Source: Anabaena sp. FACHB-1237
Lineage (GTDB): Bacteria; Cyanobacteriota; Cyanobacteriia; Cyanobacteriales; Nostocaceae
Assembly: GCF_014696225.1 (NCBI RefSeq)
Contig: NZ_JACJPV010000006.1
Location: 1 to 64,000, forward strand
Reading direction: 5' to 3'
DNA length: 64,000 bases
Shown: in pieces, positions 46,105 to 55,857 of the stretch
How the letters are laid out: the number at the start of each line of letters is the position of its first letter
Position numbering within the stretch: the first letter of the stretch is position 1
The notes under the pieces: model-generated
What the model was told of the DNA's origin: nothing
The model's database searches: none
Seen by the model: the letters and a program-made list of their open reading frames with translations, nothing else
Position numbers and translations under genes: made by a program

Positions 46105-46129
46105 CTAGGGTAGGCCAGGCCTACCCTAG
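46105..46129 (+). terminator. Perfect 12-bp-arm palindrome after hemE
   Basis: CTAGGGTAGGCC and GGCCTACCCTAG arms with one base between them, three bases after the hemE stop. A very stable hairpin, though no long T-run follows; it may be a repeat inserted here or a Rho-independent-like stop. Confidence 0.65.
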
Positions 46130-46254
46130 TATTGTATTGGTAAACTTATAGCATTTTATAAACAGGTTGTTAAAAAATCTTACATGAAATGCTCCTCCAC
46201 AGGAAAAGAAGTTTAAGCAGTTTATTTATACATTCAAAACTTTTCAAACATCCT

Positions 46255-48486
46255 CTAGCTGGATACCTGTTGATTAGGGTAAGGTTGGTTATAGTAATTG
46301 TAATAATAATTGTAATTTCTGGCACGATTTTTATCTGCATTAACCACCATTCCTAAAATATTAATAGGAGAAACTTTTAAACTCTCCTGTAGTTCAAGCA
46401 TAGACGATTTATCAGTTTTATTCATTCTAACAACCAACATTACACCATTAGTATGTGGTGCAATCAATCTAGCATCCACTAAACTTAACATTGGAGGCGC
46501 GTCATAAATTACCAAATCAAAATTATCATGAAAATAATCCATTAACTGCTTCATCTTATCTGAAGATAATAATCTAGCAGGGTCGGGAGGTAAAGAACCT
46601 GCTGTAAGCACAGATAGATTGGAAAAATCTGGTAATTCTTGAATGATTTGTTCACAAGGTATATTAGTAGCAATTAAATTACTTAATCCCCACAAGTTTT
46701 TTAATCCTGCTAATTTATGAACAGAAGAAAGACGTAAATCAGTATCTACCAGCAATACCTTTTTTCCCATAGATGCAACTGTCTTTGCCAAATTGAAAGA
46801 TACCGTACTTTTACCATCTCCTGGTAGAGATGAAGAAATAACTAAAGAATTAATCGGTTGATCGGAATTTAGTAGTTGAATATTGGAATATAAAATTTGG
46901 AGAGCCTCGGAAAATCCCCCTTTTTGATAATAATAATAACTTCTTTTGGAAGAACGGGAATTATTAAGTCCTAAAATATTACGTAATTCAAGTTTATTCT
47001 CTACCTGATCATCTAATGATTCGTTATCAGGATTTGCACTTTTATCTTTAACTAACATAGACTTATCAAAGGGGAGAATTCCCAGTATAGGAAATCTAAT
47101 TTTTTCCTTAACTTGATCAACACTATGATAAATAGTATCTATTTTTTCCATCAATAAACCAGTACCCACACCTAACAAAGAACAGGCTACCATTCCTAAC
47201 AACATCTGCCGAGGAATATTTGGACTTATAGGGAACCGTGGTTGTTCTGCTGCTTTAATTAAGGACCAGGGAAGTTCTGTTTGTGCTACTTCTATTTGTA
47301 ATCTTTCCTTATTAGCTAAAAATCGAGTCAAACTTTCATTCGCTAATTGTAAATTTAATACAATAGTTGCATATTGTCTAGTTAAAACTGGTAATTGAGT
47401 TAATTTTTGCTGTAATTGTCGTTCTGTTTGCATTAATAACTGATTATCTACTTCTACCTTTTTTAAGTTACTTTCTGCTTCTGCTAATTTGAGAGTTAAT
47501 ACTCGTCTTGTCTCTTGTTGGATTAGTGGTGCGAGGTTACTCTTTTTTTCCTGTAAAGTGACAATAACTGGGTTGTTAGGCGAAAATCTCGCTAATTCTC
47601 CAGATATTTGCACTTCTAATTGACGCTGTTGGGCAATTAATTGCTGATAATTTGGAGAATTATTGAGAATTAATAATTGTTCTTGTGGCTGTTGTAAACT
47701 CAGATAATTATTTCTAGCAGCAACTATTTGTTGATTAAGGGTTAAACGTTGCTGACTCAGAAGTTGTATTTGTGAAGAAATAGCTGATGATTGATTTTCT
47801 GGATCAATAAAATTATATCTTTGTCGAAATATTTGTAGTTCTTTTTGTAATTTTTCCACACGATTTTCAATCTTAGGAAATTGCTCATCTACGAACTTCA
47901 TTGCTTGTCTTAACTTAGTTTGACGTTGATCTAAACTATACTTTAAGAAATTTTTTGATAGAACATCTAAGACAGTTTTAATCTTTTTAGGATCATTGCT
48001 TTTATAGGCAACTTCTAGTATCTTAGTTTCTCCAACACGACGAATAGTTAAATTTTGCACCAAGTAAATATATGTAATATCTGGATAAATTTTCTGCAAT
48101 TCTTGTATAGTTTTTTCTAAAGTCTCCCGACTTTTCAATACTTGAATCTGACTTTCATAATCCAGACCTTGGCGCTTAATCAACTGAGATTCTGTTAAAG
48201 TTAATTGATCTGTAGCATCACTATCAATAGGCTCAACTAATACTTGAAAACTTTCTTGATATATTGGTTCTTGATTCATTGCTGAGTATGTTACACCTGT
48301 CATCCCTAGTATAATAACTCCAGTAATGGTTAAAGCGTGCCGTTGTAAAATACCTAAATAGTCTTTTAAAGATTTATCATCTTCCTGGGTAATCAACGAT
48401 GATAAGATAGAAGGTGCTAATTCACGATTTCTTGTTGCTAATAGTCCGTTTTCTGGAAAATTTGAGGTTGTATGATGGTTGTTCAT
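46255..48486 (-). CDS. Wzc-type polysaccharide co-polymerase / tyrosine autokinase
   Basis: 743 residues. An N-terminal Wzz-type domain flanked by two membrane helices ('ALTITGVIILGMTGVTY' about 50-70, 'MLLGMVACSLLGVGTGLL' about 425-445) encloses a long periplasmic coiled coil. The C-terminal BY-kinase has Walker A 'VISSSLPGDGKSTVSFNLAK', A'-motif 'VLLVDTDLR' and Walker B 'FDLVIYDAPP'. The tail carries a tyrosine cluster ('YNYYYNYYNQPYPNQQ') for autophosphorylation. It controls export and chain length of exopolysaccharide at the inner membrane. Other eps genes are not adjacent. Confidence 0.95.
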   Translation of the reverse strand: MNNHHTTSNFPENGLLATRNRELAPSILSSLITQEDDKSLKDYLGILQRHALTITGVIILGMTGVTYSAMNQEPIYQESFQVLVEPIDSDATDQLTLTESQLIKRQGLDYESQIQVLKSRETLEKTIQELQKIYPDITYIYLVQNLTIRRVGETKILEVAYKSNDPKKIKTVLDVLSKNFLKYSLDQRQTKLRQAMKFVDEQFPKIENRVEKLQKELQIFRQRYNFIDPENQSSAISSQIQLLSQQRLTLNQQIVAARNNYLSLQQPQEQLLILNNSPNYQQLIAQQRQLEVQISGELARFSPNNPVIVTLQEKKSNLAPLIQQETRRVLTLKLAEAESNLKKVEVDNQLLMQTERQLQQKLTQLPVLTRQYATIVLNLQLANESLTRFLANKERLQIEVAQTELPWSLIKAAEQPRFPISPNIPRQMLLGMVACSLLGVGTGLLMEKIDTIYHSVDQVKEKIRFPILGILPFDKSMLVKDKSANPDNESLDDQVENKLELRNILGLNNSRSSKRSYYYYQKGGFSEALQILYSNIQLLNSDQPINSLVISSSLPGDGKSTVSFNLAKTVASMGKKVLLVDTDLRLSSVHKLAGLKNLWGLSNLIATNIPCEQIIQELPDFSNLSVLTAGSLPPDPARLLSSDKMKQLMDYFHDNFDLVIYDAPPMLSLVDARLIAPHTNGVMLVVRMNKTDKSSMLELQESLKVSPINILGMVVNADKNRARNYNYYYNYYNQPYPNQQVSS

Positions 48487-48622
48487 AAATTTCGTTAATT
48501 TCCCTTACATCAATATTTGATTTGCATTTATTAAACAAGTCCTGGCGTGATTATAGCAAATTAATGACTTATTTATATCTCAATATCAATTTAGTATATT
48601 TTTGGTATATTTTACACATCTA

Positions 48623-48815
48623 GGACTTACACATTGACAGAATCAACTAAATATCGGCTATGGGTTTGGAGGATTTTAACTTGGTTTTTTGATGATTTTT
48701 GAGTGATAGCTTCCCTTGCCGTAGGCATTGCTATTGATCGGAAGTTAATCGGCAAGAGCCTGCGAGGGATTTTAGTTCATGGACATCATGGTGAATTTGT
48801 ACAGTGCGTAAGTCC
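48623..48815. mobile_element. MITE family B, 193 bp
   Basis: Ends GGACTTACACA and GTGCGTAAGTCC share the MITE-A terminal repeat, but the interior is different (it contains GGAGGATTTTAACTTGG and AATCGGCAAGAGCCTGCGAG) and is not self-complementary throughout. It is flanked by TA-like bases (CTA..CTAA). It lies in the spacer upstream of dnaK (48487-48932). Confidence 0.7.
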
Positions 48816-48932
48816 TAACATTTTTAGTGGAGGTAAATTACAGGGTTGGGTTTTAGAGAACGAAAAAACTTTCTGAAAGTTTCAAGTACATGGTAACTAT
48901 AATTTAACCATAGACGAATACAGCATGGAAAT

Positions 48933-50747
48933 ATGGAAAAAGTCGAAAAAGTTATTGGTATTGATCTAGGTACTACTAACAGTTGTGTTGCCGTATTAGA
49001 AGCTGGACAACCAACAGTAATTCTTAACGCCGAAGGCGGACGCACGACACCTAGTATTGTTGCTTTTGGTAAGAACAGTGATCCTCTAGTGGGACAATTA
49101 GCCAAACGACAGTCTGTAACCAATGCAGAAAACACCATCTATAGTATCAAAAGATTTATTGGTAGACGGTGGGAAGATACAGAATTAGAACGCTCTCGTA
49201 TACTCTACAGTTGTAAAAAAGGTCGGGATGAAACCGTTGATGTGGAAGTTAGAGGAATTAATTATACACCCCAGGAAATTTCCGCTATGGTATTGCAAAA
49301 GCTCAAAAAAGATGCAGAAAACTTTCTTGGCGAAACTGTAACAAAAGCAGTGATTACCGTACCAGCATACTTTACCGATGCTCAAAGACAAGCTACTAAA
49401 GATGCAGGTGCTATTGCTGGTTTGGAAGTGTTAAGAATCATCAATGAACCCACTGCTGCTGCCTTAGCTTTTGGCTTAGATAAACAAGATCAAGAACAGT
49501 TAATATTAGTATTTGACTTGGGTGGGGGAACATTTGATGTTTCGATCCTCCAAATAGGAGATGGAGTATTTGAAGTTAAAGCCACTTGTGGTAATAACCA
49601 TTTAGGTGGAGATGACTTTGATAATACCATTGTCAAATGGATTACACAACAATTTTGGGAATATGAAGGTATCAATATTGCCGATGACAAAGTGGCTTTG
49701 CAACGGCTACGAGAAGCCGCGGAAAAAGCCAAGGTTGAATTATCTACCTTAGAAAGCACATCTATAAATTTACCATTTATCACAGCTGATCAAACTGGTC
49801 CAAAGCATTTAGAAATTGAATTACTTCGTACCAAGTTTGAAGAGTTAACTAAGGATTTAGTTCAAGCAACTATAGAACCATTAATGATGGTTTTGAAAGA
49901 TGCCGATGTCACACCTCAACAAATTGAGAAAATTATCCTGGTGGGCGGATCTACTCGAATACCTGCCATCCAAAACGCATTAATTAAGTTCTTCAACGGA
50001 AAAACGCTAGATCGATCCGTAAACCCTGATGAAGCGGTGGCTTTAGGCGCAGCTATTCAAGCAGGAGTGTTAGGAGGAGAATTAAAATCTCTGTTACTTT
50101 TAGATGTCACACCCCTATCTTTAGGAGTGGAAACCCTGGGTGAAGTATTCACTAAAATTATTGAACGCAATACCACCATTCCTACAAGTAAATCTCAGGT
50201 ATTTTCTACGGCTGTAGATGGCCAAACCTCTGTAGAGGTTCATGTTCTCCAAGGAGAAAGAGCTATGGCCCAAGACAATAAGTCTTTAGGCAAGTTTCTC
50301 TTAAATGGTATTCCCCCTGCACCTCGCGGCATACCACAAATTGAAGTGGTTTTTGAAATTGATGTTAATGGCATTCTGAAAGTAGCTGCTAAGGACAAAG
50401 GCACTGATAGGGAACAAAGCATCTGTATTACCAGTACAGGAGGATTAAGCAGCAATGAAATTGAAGATATGCGGAAACAAGCAGAATTATATGGTAAAGA
50501 AGATCAACGTCGTCGAGAACTAGTACAACTAAAAAATCAAGGTGATAATTTATTGATTAGTTATCGCAATTCATTACGCGACAATGCTGGACTCTTCGAT
50601 GAAAAGTTAACTAAGACGGCTGATAAAAAAGCAGTACAATTGCAAATGGCTATGATTAATCCTAGTATTGCTCCAGCTAAATTAAGAAATATTCTGGAGG
50701 AATTCCAAGAAACTCTATTTGCTATTGGTGCGGATGTCTATAGATAG
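48933..50747 (+). CDS. dnaK: Hsp70 chaperone DnaK (short paralogue)
   Basis: 604 residues. ATPase motifs: '[17 protein letters not shown]', '[14 protein letters not shown]', '[13 protein letters not shown]'. The substrate domain is '[20 protein letters not shown]'. It ends '[15 protein letters not shown]' without the disordered acidic tail of the main cyanobacterial DnaK2/DnaK3, so it is shorter than typical (about 635). dnaJ follows after 455 bases. It folds or disaggregates proteins in the cytoplasm; cyanobacteria carry several DnaKs, and this dnaJ-linked one is often the essential DnaK2, but I cannot assign it for certain. Confidence 0.96.
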   Translation: MEKVEKVIGIDLGTTNSCVAVLEAGQPTVILNAEGGRTTPSIVAFGKNSDPLVGQLAKRQSVTNAENTIYSIKRFIGRRWEDTELERSRILYSCKKGRDETVDVEVRGINYTPQEISAMVLQKLKKDAENFLGETVTKAVITVPAYFTDAQRQATKDAGAIAGLEVLRIINEPTAAALAFGLDKQDQEQLILVFDLGGGTFDVSILQIGDGVFEVKATCGNNHLGGDDFDNTIVKWITQQFWEYEGINIADDKVALQRLREAAEKAKVELSTLESTSINLPFITADQTGPKHLEIELLRTKFEELTKDLVQATIEPLMMVLKDADVTPQQIEKIILVGGSTRIPAIQNALIKFFNGKTLDRSVNPDEAVALGAAIQAGVLGGELKSLLLLDVTPLSLGVETLGEVFTKIIERNTTIPTSKSQVFSTAVDGQTSVEVHVLQGERAMAQDNKSLGKFLLNGIPPAPRGIPQIEVVFEIDVNGILKVAAKDKGTDREQSICITSTGGLSSNEIEDMRKQAELYGKEDQRRRELVQLKNQGDNLLISYRNSLRDNAGLFDEKLTKTADKKAVQLQMAMINPSIAPAKLRNILEEFQETLFAIGADVYR

Positions 50748-51202
50748 GGGTTGGTGAATAGATGCAAAATATAGATAAATTAAAGGTAAAGGTTTGAGGC
50801 TGATAAACACAGAAGGAGGTTGCAAGGGTTTTCAGTGTGAGAAATCAAAATTTTCAAATCCAAAAACTCCTTGAAGTACCGACCCTTGATCTCCTTATCC
50901 TCTAATTATCATATACTATTTGAAAAGTCAACAGGGTATTTTCCCCATTTAATAATTCGGTTAGTTCTTCTGTTCAAAGTCTGGGTTTTTTCGCATCTAA
51001 ACAGCACAATTAGAAAAGTTATAGCTTTCAGCAGTAAGGAATCCGTAATTCTCATACAGTGATTGTTCGATTTTACTAATATTTGCTGGGTTAACAACTA
51101 TCTGTTACAATAGATTATTAACAAAACCTTAAATGTTTTCTTGGACTAACTTAGTTCCTATCTTAGCTACTTCTGTTTCCATCTAAATTTTACCTTTGCT
51201 AT
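50748..51202. other. Spacer between dnaK and dnaJ
   Basis: 455 bases without a credible gene. It contains CAAGGGT and its complement ACCCTTG about 60 bases apart (near 50824 and 50878), a possible small MITE, then AT-rich DNA with a likely dnaJ promoter near 51100-51150. Confidence 0.5.
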
Positions 51203-52339
51203 ATGTCCCGCGATTATTATGAAACTCTGGGTGTCCCTCGTGATGCCGACAAAGAACAAATTAAACAGGCTTACCGCCGTCTGGCTCGGAAGTATCATCC
51301 AGATGTGAACAAAGAAGCCGGAGCGGAAGAAAAATTTAAAGAAATTAACCGCGCTTATGAGGTACTTTCAGAGCCAGAAGTACGCGCTCGTTATGACCGC
51401 TTTGGCGAAGCCGGTGTATCTGGTGCTGCTGCTGGTGGTGGTTTCCAAGATATGGGCGATATGGGCGGTTTTGCGGATATTTTTGAAAGTATTTTCAGTA
51501 ATTTCGGCGGTGGTGTCGGTGGTCCATCTCAACAACAAAGACGGCGCGGCGGTCCTGTACGCGGAGATGATCTGCGCTTGGATCTGAAGTTGGATTTTCG
51601 GGAGGCTATTTTTGGTGGAGAAAAGGAAATTCGCATCTCCCATTTAGAAACTTGTGAGGTCTGTGGTGGTTCAGGTGCTAAGGCCGGAACTAGGGCAAAA
51701 ACCTGTGGTACTTGTGGCGGTTCAGGTCAGGTAAGAAGAGTGACTAGAACTCCCTTTGGGAGTTTTACTCAGGTTTCTACTTGTCCTACCTGTGATGGCA
51801 CTGGATCTGTGGTGGAAGATAAGTGTGATGCTTGTGGTGGCAAGGGATCAAATCAGGTGACGAAGAAGTTAAAAATAAATGTCCCTGCTGGTGTGGATAA
51901 TGGGACTCGTTTACGCATTTCTCAAGAAGGTGATGCAGGACAAAGAGGCGGTCCACCTGGTGATTTATATGTTTACTTGTTTGTCAATGAAGATGCACAT
52001 TTCCATCGAGAGGGTATTAATATCATCTCGGAAATTAAAGTTAGCTATCTACAAGCCATTTTAGGCTGTCGTTTGGAGGTGGATACTGTTGATGGTCTGG
52101 TAGAGTTAATTATCCCTGCAGGTACTCAACCAGGTACTATTATGAAGTTGGAAAATCGCGGTGTGCCTCGTTTGGGTAATTCTGTTAGTCGCGGTGATCA
52201 TTTGCTGACGGTGTTAATTGATATTCCTACTAAGATCACGGCGGAGGAACGGGAATTACTGGAAAAATTAGCTAAAATTAAGGGCGATCGCACTGGTAAG
52301 GGCGGTATAGAAGGTTTCTTGGGTAGTATTTTTAAATGA
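51203..52339 (+). CDS. dnaJ: Hsp40 co-chaperone DnaJ
   Basis: 378 residues, full type I. J-domain with HPD in '[13 protein letters not shown]'. A G/F-rich linker ('[26 protein letters not shown]') follows. Four zinc-finger repeats CxxCxGxG: 'CEVCGGSG', 'CGTCGGSG', 'CPTCDGTG', 'CDACGGKG'. Then the C-terminal substrate domain. It stimulates DnaK ATPase and delivers substrates. The stop at 52339 is 6 bases before tusA, so the two are very likely co-transcribed. Confidence 0.97.
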   Translation: MSRDYYETLGVPRDADKEQIKQAYRRLARKYHPDVNKEAGAEEKFKEINRAYEVLSEPEVRARYDRFGEAGVSGAAAGGGFQDMGDMGGFADIFESIFSNFGGGVGGPSQQQRRRGGPVRGDDLRLDLKLDFREAIFGGEKEIRISHLETCEVCGGSGAKAGTRAKTCGTCGGSGQVRRVTRTPFGSFTQVSTCPTCDGTGSVVEDKCDACGGKGSNQVTKKLKINVPAGVDNGTRLRISQEGDAGQRGGPPGDLYVYLFVNEDAHFHREGINIISEIKVSYLQAILGCRLEVDTVDGLVELIIPAGTQPGTIMKLENRGVPRLGNSVSRGDHLLTVLIDIPTKITAEERELLEKLAKIKGDRTGKGGIEGFLGSIFK

Positions 52340-52345
52340 GATTAA

Positions 52346-52603
52346 ATGAGTATGTCTTCTGTATTAACTCCTGATGCTCACTTAGATTTACGCGGTACTC
52401 CCTGCCCTATTAATTTTGTGCGGACAAAGTTACGTCTGGAACAAATGTCACCAGGGGCTTTACTGGAAGTATGGTTGGATGGTGGTGAACCTATTGAACA
52501 AGTACCTGATAGTCTGACTATGGCTGGTTTTCAAGTAGAACAAATCACGGACTGCTGCCAATATTTCGCTTTGTTTGTGCGTCGTTTGGGTACGACTACA
52601 TGA
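52346..52603 (+). CDS. TusA-family sulfurtransferase
   Basis: 85 residues. The signature Cys is in 'LDLRGTPCPINFVRTKLRLEQM' (CPxP-like CPI), then 'GEPIEQVPDSLTMAGFQV'. TusA carries persulfide sulfur for tRNA thiolation or related reactions. It overlaps rsgA by four bases (ATGA), indicating translational coupling. The dnaJ-tusA-rsgA order is common in cyanobacteria; the functional link is unclear. Confidence 0.93.
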   Translation: MSMSSVLTPDAHLDLRGTPCPINFVRTKLRLEQMSPGALLEVWLDGGEPIEQVPDSLTMAGFQVEQITDCCQYFALFVRRLGTTT

Positions 52604-53679
52604 ACAGTAATTTACAAGGAACGGTTTTAGCTGTACAGGCTAATTTCTACCGCGTACAGTTACATGATTTAGGAGAGGAGCAGTTACTTCCTTCTCCTAT
52701 ACTAAATAATGTTAAACCTCCTGTGTTACTTTGCACTCGCCGCACTAGGTTAAAAAAAATTGGACAACAGGTAATGGTGGGCGATCGCGTAATTGTACAA
52801 GAACCAGACTGGTTAGGTGGTAGAGGGGCTATATCTGAGGTTTTAAACCGTGAAAGTGTGCTAGATAGACCAGCGATCGCAAATGTTAATCAAATTTTAT
52901 TAGTATTTGCGGTGGCTGATCCACCTCTAGAACCTATACAATTAAGTCGCTTTTTAATTAAAGCAGAATCTACAGGAATAGATGTGATTTTGTGTTTAAA
53001 TAAATGCGATTTAATTGATGAGGAAGAAAAACAAAAAATCGGCGATCGCCTAATTAATTGGGGTTATAAGCCTATATTTATTAGTGTACAAAATAATATT
53101 AATATTGGCGAAGTCGCTGATCATTTACATGATAAGATTACTGTAATTGCAGGTCCTTCTGGTGTGGGAAAATCTAGTTTAATAAATATGCTCATTCCTA
53201 ATATTAATTTGCGTGTAGGAGAAGTTTCTGGTAAATTGGCTAAAGGTCGTCATACCACTCGTCATGTAGAATTATTTGAAATACCTAGCGGTGGTTTATT
53301 AGCCGATACTCCCGGTTTTAACCAACCTGATTTACATTGTACTCCAGAAGAATTAATTTACTATTTTCCTGAAGCTAGAAAACGCTTAGAAAGTGCAAAT
53401 TGTCGGTTTAGTGATTGTTTACATCGAGATGAACCTAATTGTATTGTCGGTGATGATTGGGAAAGATATGAACATTATTTAGAATTTTTGGATGACGCGA
53501 TCGCCCATCAAACCTATATTAAACAACAAACTGATCCTGAATCAACCTTAAAACTAAAAACCAAGGGAAAAGGAGAGAATAAATATGAACCCAAATTAGA
53601 AAGTAAAAAATATCGCCGTATTTCTCGTCGTGTACAAGTGCAAAATATCCAAAATTTTTATACAGAAAGTGAGGAGTAA
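52600..53679 (+). CDS. rsgA: Ribosome small-subunit-dependent GTPase A
   Basis: 359 residues. An OB-fold N-terminus, then a circularly permuted GTPase: G4 'LNKCDLI' precedes G1 'GPSGVGKSSLINML' and G3 'LLADTPGFNQPDL'. The zinc knuckle is 'SANCRFSDCLHRDEPNCIV'. A Lys-rich tail follows. It checks 30S maturation and releases RbfA (established for RsgA/YjeQ). Translationally coupled to the TusA gene. Confidence 0.96.
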   Translation: MNSNLQGTVLAVQANFYRVQLHDLGEEQLLPSPILNNVKPPVLLCTRRTRLKKIGQQVMVGDRVIVQEPDWLGGRGAISEVLNRESVLDRPAIANVNQILLVFAVADPPLEPIQLSRFLIKAESTGIDVILCLNKCDLIDEEEKQKIGDRLINWGYKPIFISVQNNINIGEVADHLHDKITVIAGPSGVGKSSLINMLIPNINLRVGEVSGKLAKGRHTTRHVELFEIPSGGLLADTPGFNQPDLHCTPEELIYYFPEARKRLESANCRFSDCLHRDEPNCIVGDDWERYEHYLEFLDDAIAHQTYIKQQTDPESTLKLKTKGKGENKYEPKLESKKYRRISRRVQVQNIQNFYTESEE

Positions 53680-54203
53680 TTTTCTAAATTAGGACTTATA
53701 GAATGTTTAATTGTCAGAATCAGGATATTGAAAATTTAAGGATTTAAAGGATTTACAGGATGTTTGATTATCAGGAATTTGTGATGGATTTTGTAAATTA
53801 ATATTATTCGATTCGAGAGAATTGATATTAAGCTGTTGTGCTTTTAATTTAGATAATAGATGCAAGCAAGATGCTCGCACTACGGTAATTTTAGGTTTTT
53901 TAGTTATACAGTGAGTGCTGCACATCAGCTGATTTGACTTTTTTTATTATTTTTTCAACTGTGTTAAACTTTTCGTGCCAACTTATAATACGATATACTT
54001 TGTTTTTAACATCCTGATTCAGACAAACATCCTGAAAATCCCCACATCCTGGAGATCCTGATTCAGAAAACATTCCCATATCGCAACCACAATAACATCT
54101 GGAAAAATCCTGATCCAGATCACCACAAATCCGGTATGATCTTAAAATATTGTTAAATTCTCCAAAGTTTCGCGCTTCAACCTATCCAATAAAAAACAAA
54201 ACT
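53680..54203. other. Spacer upstream of the GH57 gene, with dispersed repeat
   Basis: Contains the 63-bp repeat (53832-53894) and several CATCCTG/GGATTT words near 54010-54120 (ATCCTGATTCAGA repeated). No credible gene. Confidence 0.5.
53832..53894. repeat. 63-bp dispersed repeat, copy 2
   Basis: Same orientation as 4461-4523, 57 of 63 identical by eye; the hairpin core here has one mismatch (GCAAGC versus GCTCGC). Confidence 0.75.
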
Positions 54204-55796
54204 ATGTCTAAAGGTTACGTCGCACTTGTACTCCATGCCCATCTTCCTTTTGTACGTCATCCAGAAAGTGATTATGTGTTGGAAGAAGAATGGCTATATG
54301 AAGCCATTACAGAAACTTACATTCCCTTATTGAAAGTATTTGAAGGCTTAAAGCAAGATAATATAGATTTCAAACTGACTATGAGTATGACACCTCCTTT
54401 GGTGTCTATGTTACGTGATCCTCTGCTACAAGAAAGATATGAAGCGCATTTATCGCAACTAGAAGAACTAATAGAGTTAGAATGTGAGCGCAATATTCAT
54501 AATGGGCATTTGCGTTATTTAGCCGAATACTACGCCAAAGAATTTAATGAAGCTCGTCAAATTTGGGAAAAGTACAATGCTGACCTAGTAACCGCCTTTA
54601 AACAATTTCAAGATTCTGGTAATTTAGAAATTATTACCTGTGGTGCAACTCATGGTTACTTACCATTGATGAAAATGTACCCAGAAGCAGTATGGGCACA
54701 AATTCAAGTAGCAGCAGAACATTATCAGGAAACCTTTGGAAAACCCCCCAGAGGAATTTGGTTGCCAGAATGTGCTTATTATGAAGGTGTAGAGAGAATG
54801 TTAGCGGATGCTGGTATTCGTTATTTTCTCACAGATGGTCATGGTATATTATATGCTCGTCCCCGTCCGCGATTTGGTAGTTACGCGCCAATTTTCACAG
54901 AAACAGGTGTAGCAGCTTTTGGAAGAGATCATGAATCTTCTCAACAAGTATGGTCATCAGAAGTAGGTTATCCTGGTGCTGCTGAATACCGAGAGTTTTA
55001 TAAAGATTTGGGTTGGGAGGCTGAATACGAATATATTAAGCCTTATGTTATGCCCAATGGACAACGTAAAAATACTGGAATTAAATATCATAAAATTACT
55101 GGACGTGGTTTAGGTCTCTCGGATAAGGCATTATATGATCCTTACTGGGCAAAGGAAAAAGCCGCTGAACACGCTGCTAACTTTATGTATAATAGAGAAC
55201 AGCAAGCAAGCCATTTAAACAGCATTATGGGTCGTCCACCTATTATTGTATCACCTTATGATGCAGAATTATTCGGTCATTGGTGGTATGAAGGTCCTTG
55301 GTTTATTGATTATCTGTTCCGTAAATCTTGGTATGATCAAAATACATATCAAATGACCCATTTAGCAGACTATTTGAGGGCTAATCCTACTCAACAAGTA
55401 TGTCGTCCATCTCAATCAAGTTGGGGTTATAAGGGATTTCATGAATATTGGTTAAATGATACTAATGCTTGGATTTATCAGCATTTACATAAAGGTGCTG
55501 AAAGAATGATTGAAATTGCTAAACTCGAACCAGAGGACGAATTACAATGGAGAGCGTTAAATCAGGCTGCCCGTGAGTTATTATTAGCACAGTCTTCTGA
55601 TTGGGCTTTTATTATGCGAACTGGGACAATGGTACCCTATGCTGTAAGAAGAACCCGATCGCACTTAACCAGACTAAATAAGTTGTATGATGATATCAAA
55701 CTGCGTAAAATTGATAGTGGTTGGTTAGAGAAGGTGGAGTTGATGGATAATATTTTCCCCAATATTAACTATCGTGTTTATCGTCCCGCTTTTTAA
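54204..55796 (+). CDS. GH57 1,4-alpha-glucan branching enzyme
   Basis: 530 residues from the ATG at 54204; an in-frame TTG at 54150 lacks family similarity. Family blocks: 'YVALVLHAHLPFVRHPE', nucleophile Glu in 'GIWLPECAYYEGVE', and acid/base Asp in 'IIVSPYDAELFGHWWYEGPWF'. A C-terminal helical domain ('SSWGYKGFHEYWLNDTNAWIYQHLHKGAERMI') closes the active site. It makes alpha-1,6 branches in glycogen in the cytoplasm, alongside the GH13 GlgB elsewhere in the genome (not seen here). It converges with the caspase-like gene. Confidence 0.94.
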   Translation: MSKGYVALVLHAHLPFVRHPESDYVLEEEWLYEAITETYIPLLKVFEGLKQDNIDFKLTMSMTPPLVSMLRDPLLQERYEAHLSQLEELIELECERNIHNGHLRYLAEYYAKEFNEARQIWEKYNADLVTAFKQFQDSGNLEIITCGATHGYLPLMKMYPEAVWAQIQVAAEHYQETFGKPPRGIWLPECAYYEGVERMLADAGIRYFLTDGHGILYARPRPRFGSYAPIFTETGVAAFGRDHESSQQVWSSEVGYPGAAEYREFYKDLGWEAEYEYIKPYVMPNGQRKNTGIKYHKITGRGLGLSDKALYDPYWAKEKAAEHAANFMYNREQQASHLNSIMGRPPIIVSPYDAELFGHWWYEGPWFIDYLFRKSWYDQNTYQMTHLADYLRANPTQQVCRPSQSSWGYKGFHEYWLNDTNAWIYQHLHKGAERMIEIAKLEPEDELQWRALNQAARELLLAQSSDWAFIMRTGTMVPYAVRRTRSHLTRLNKLYDDIKLRKIDSGWLEKVELMDNIFPNINYRVYRPAF

Positions 55797-55823
55797 GCCT
55801 ATTTTTCACACATTCTGATCTTT

Positions 55824-55850
55824 GGGTTTAGCAGTGCTAGTGCTAAACCC
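55824..55850. terminator. Palindrome family P2, copy 4, between converging genes
   Basis: Arms GGGTTTAGCA and TGCTAAACCC with a longer loop (GTGCTAG), between the GH57 stop (55796) and the caspase-like stop (55858). Confidence 0.7.
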
Positions 55851-55857
55851 CTACTGG

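Noticed and set aside
50871-51097. Two overlapping ORFs of about 62 codons on opposite strands between dnaK and dnaJ
   Set aside because: AT-rich spacer, no ribosome-binding sites or domain signals; each is as likely as the other, so neither is supported.
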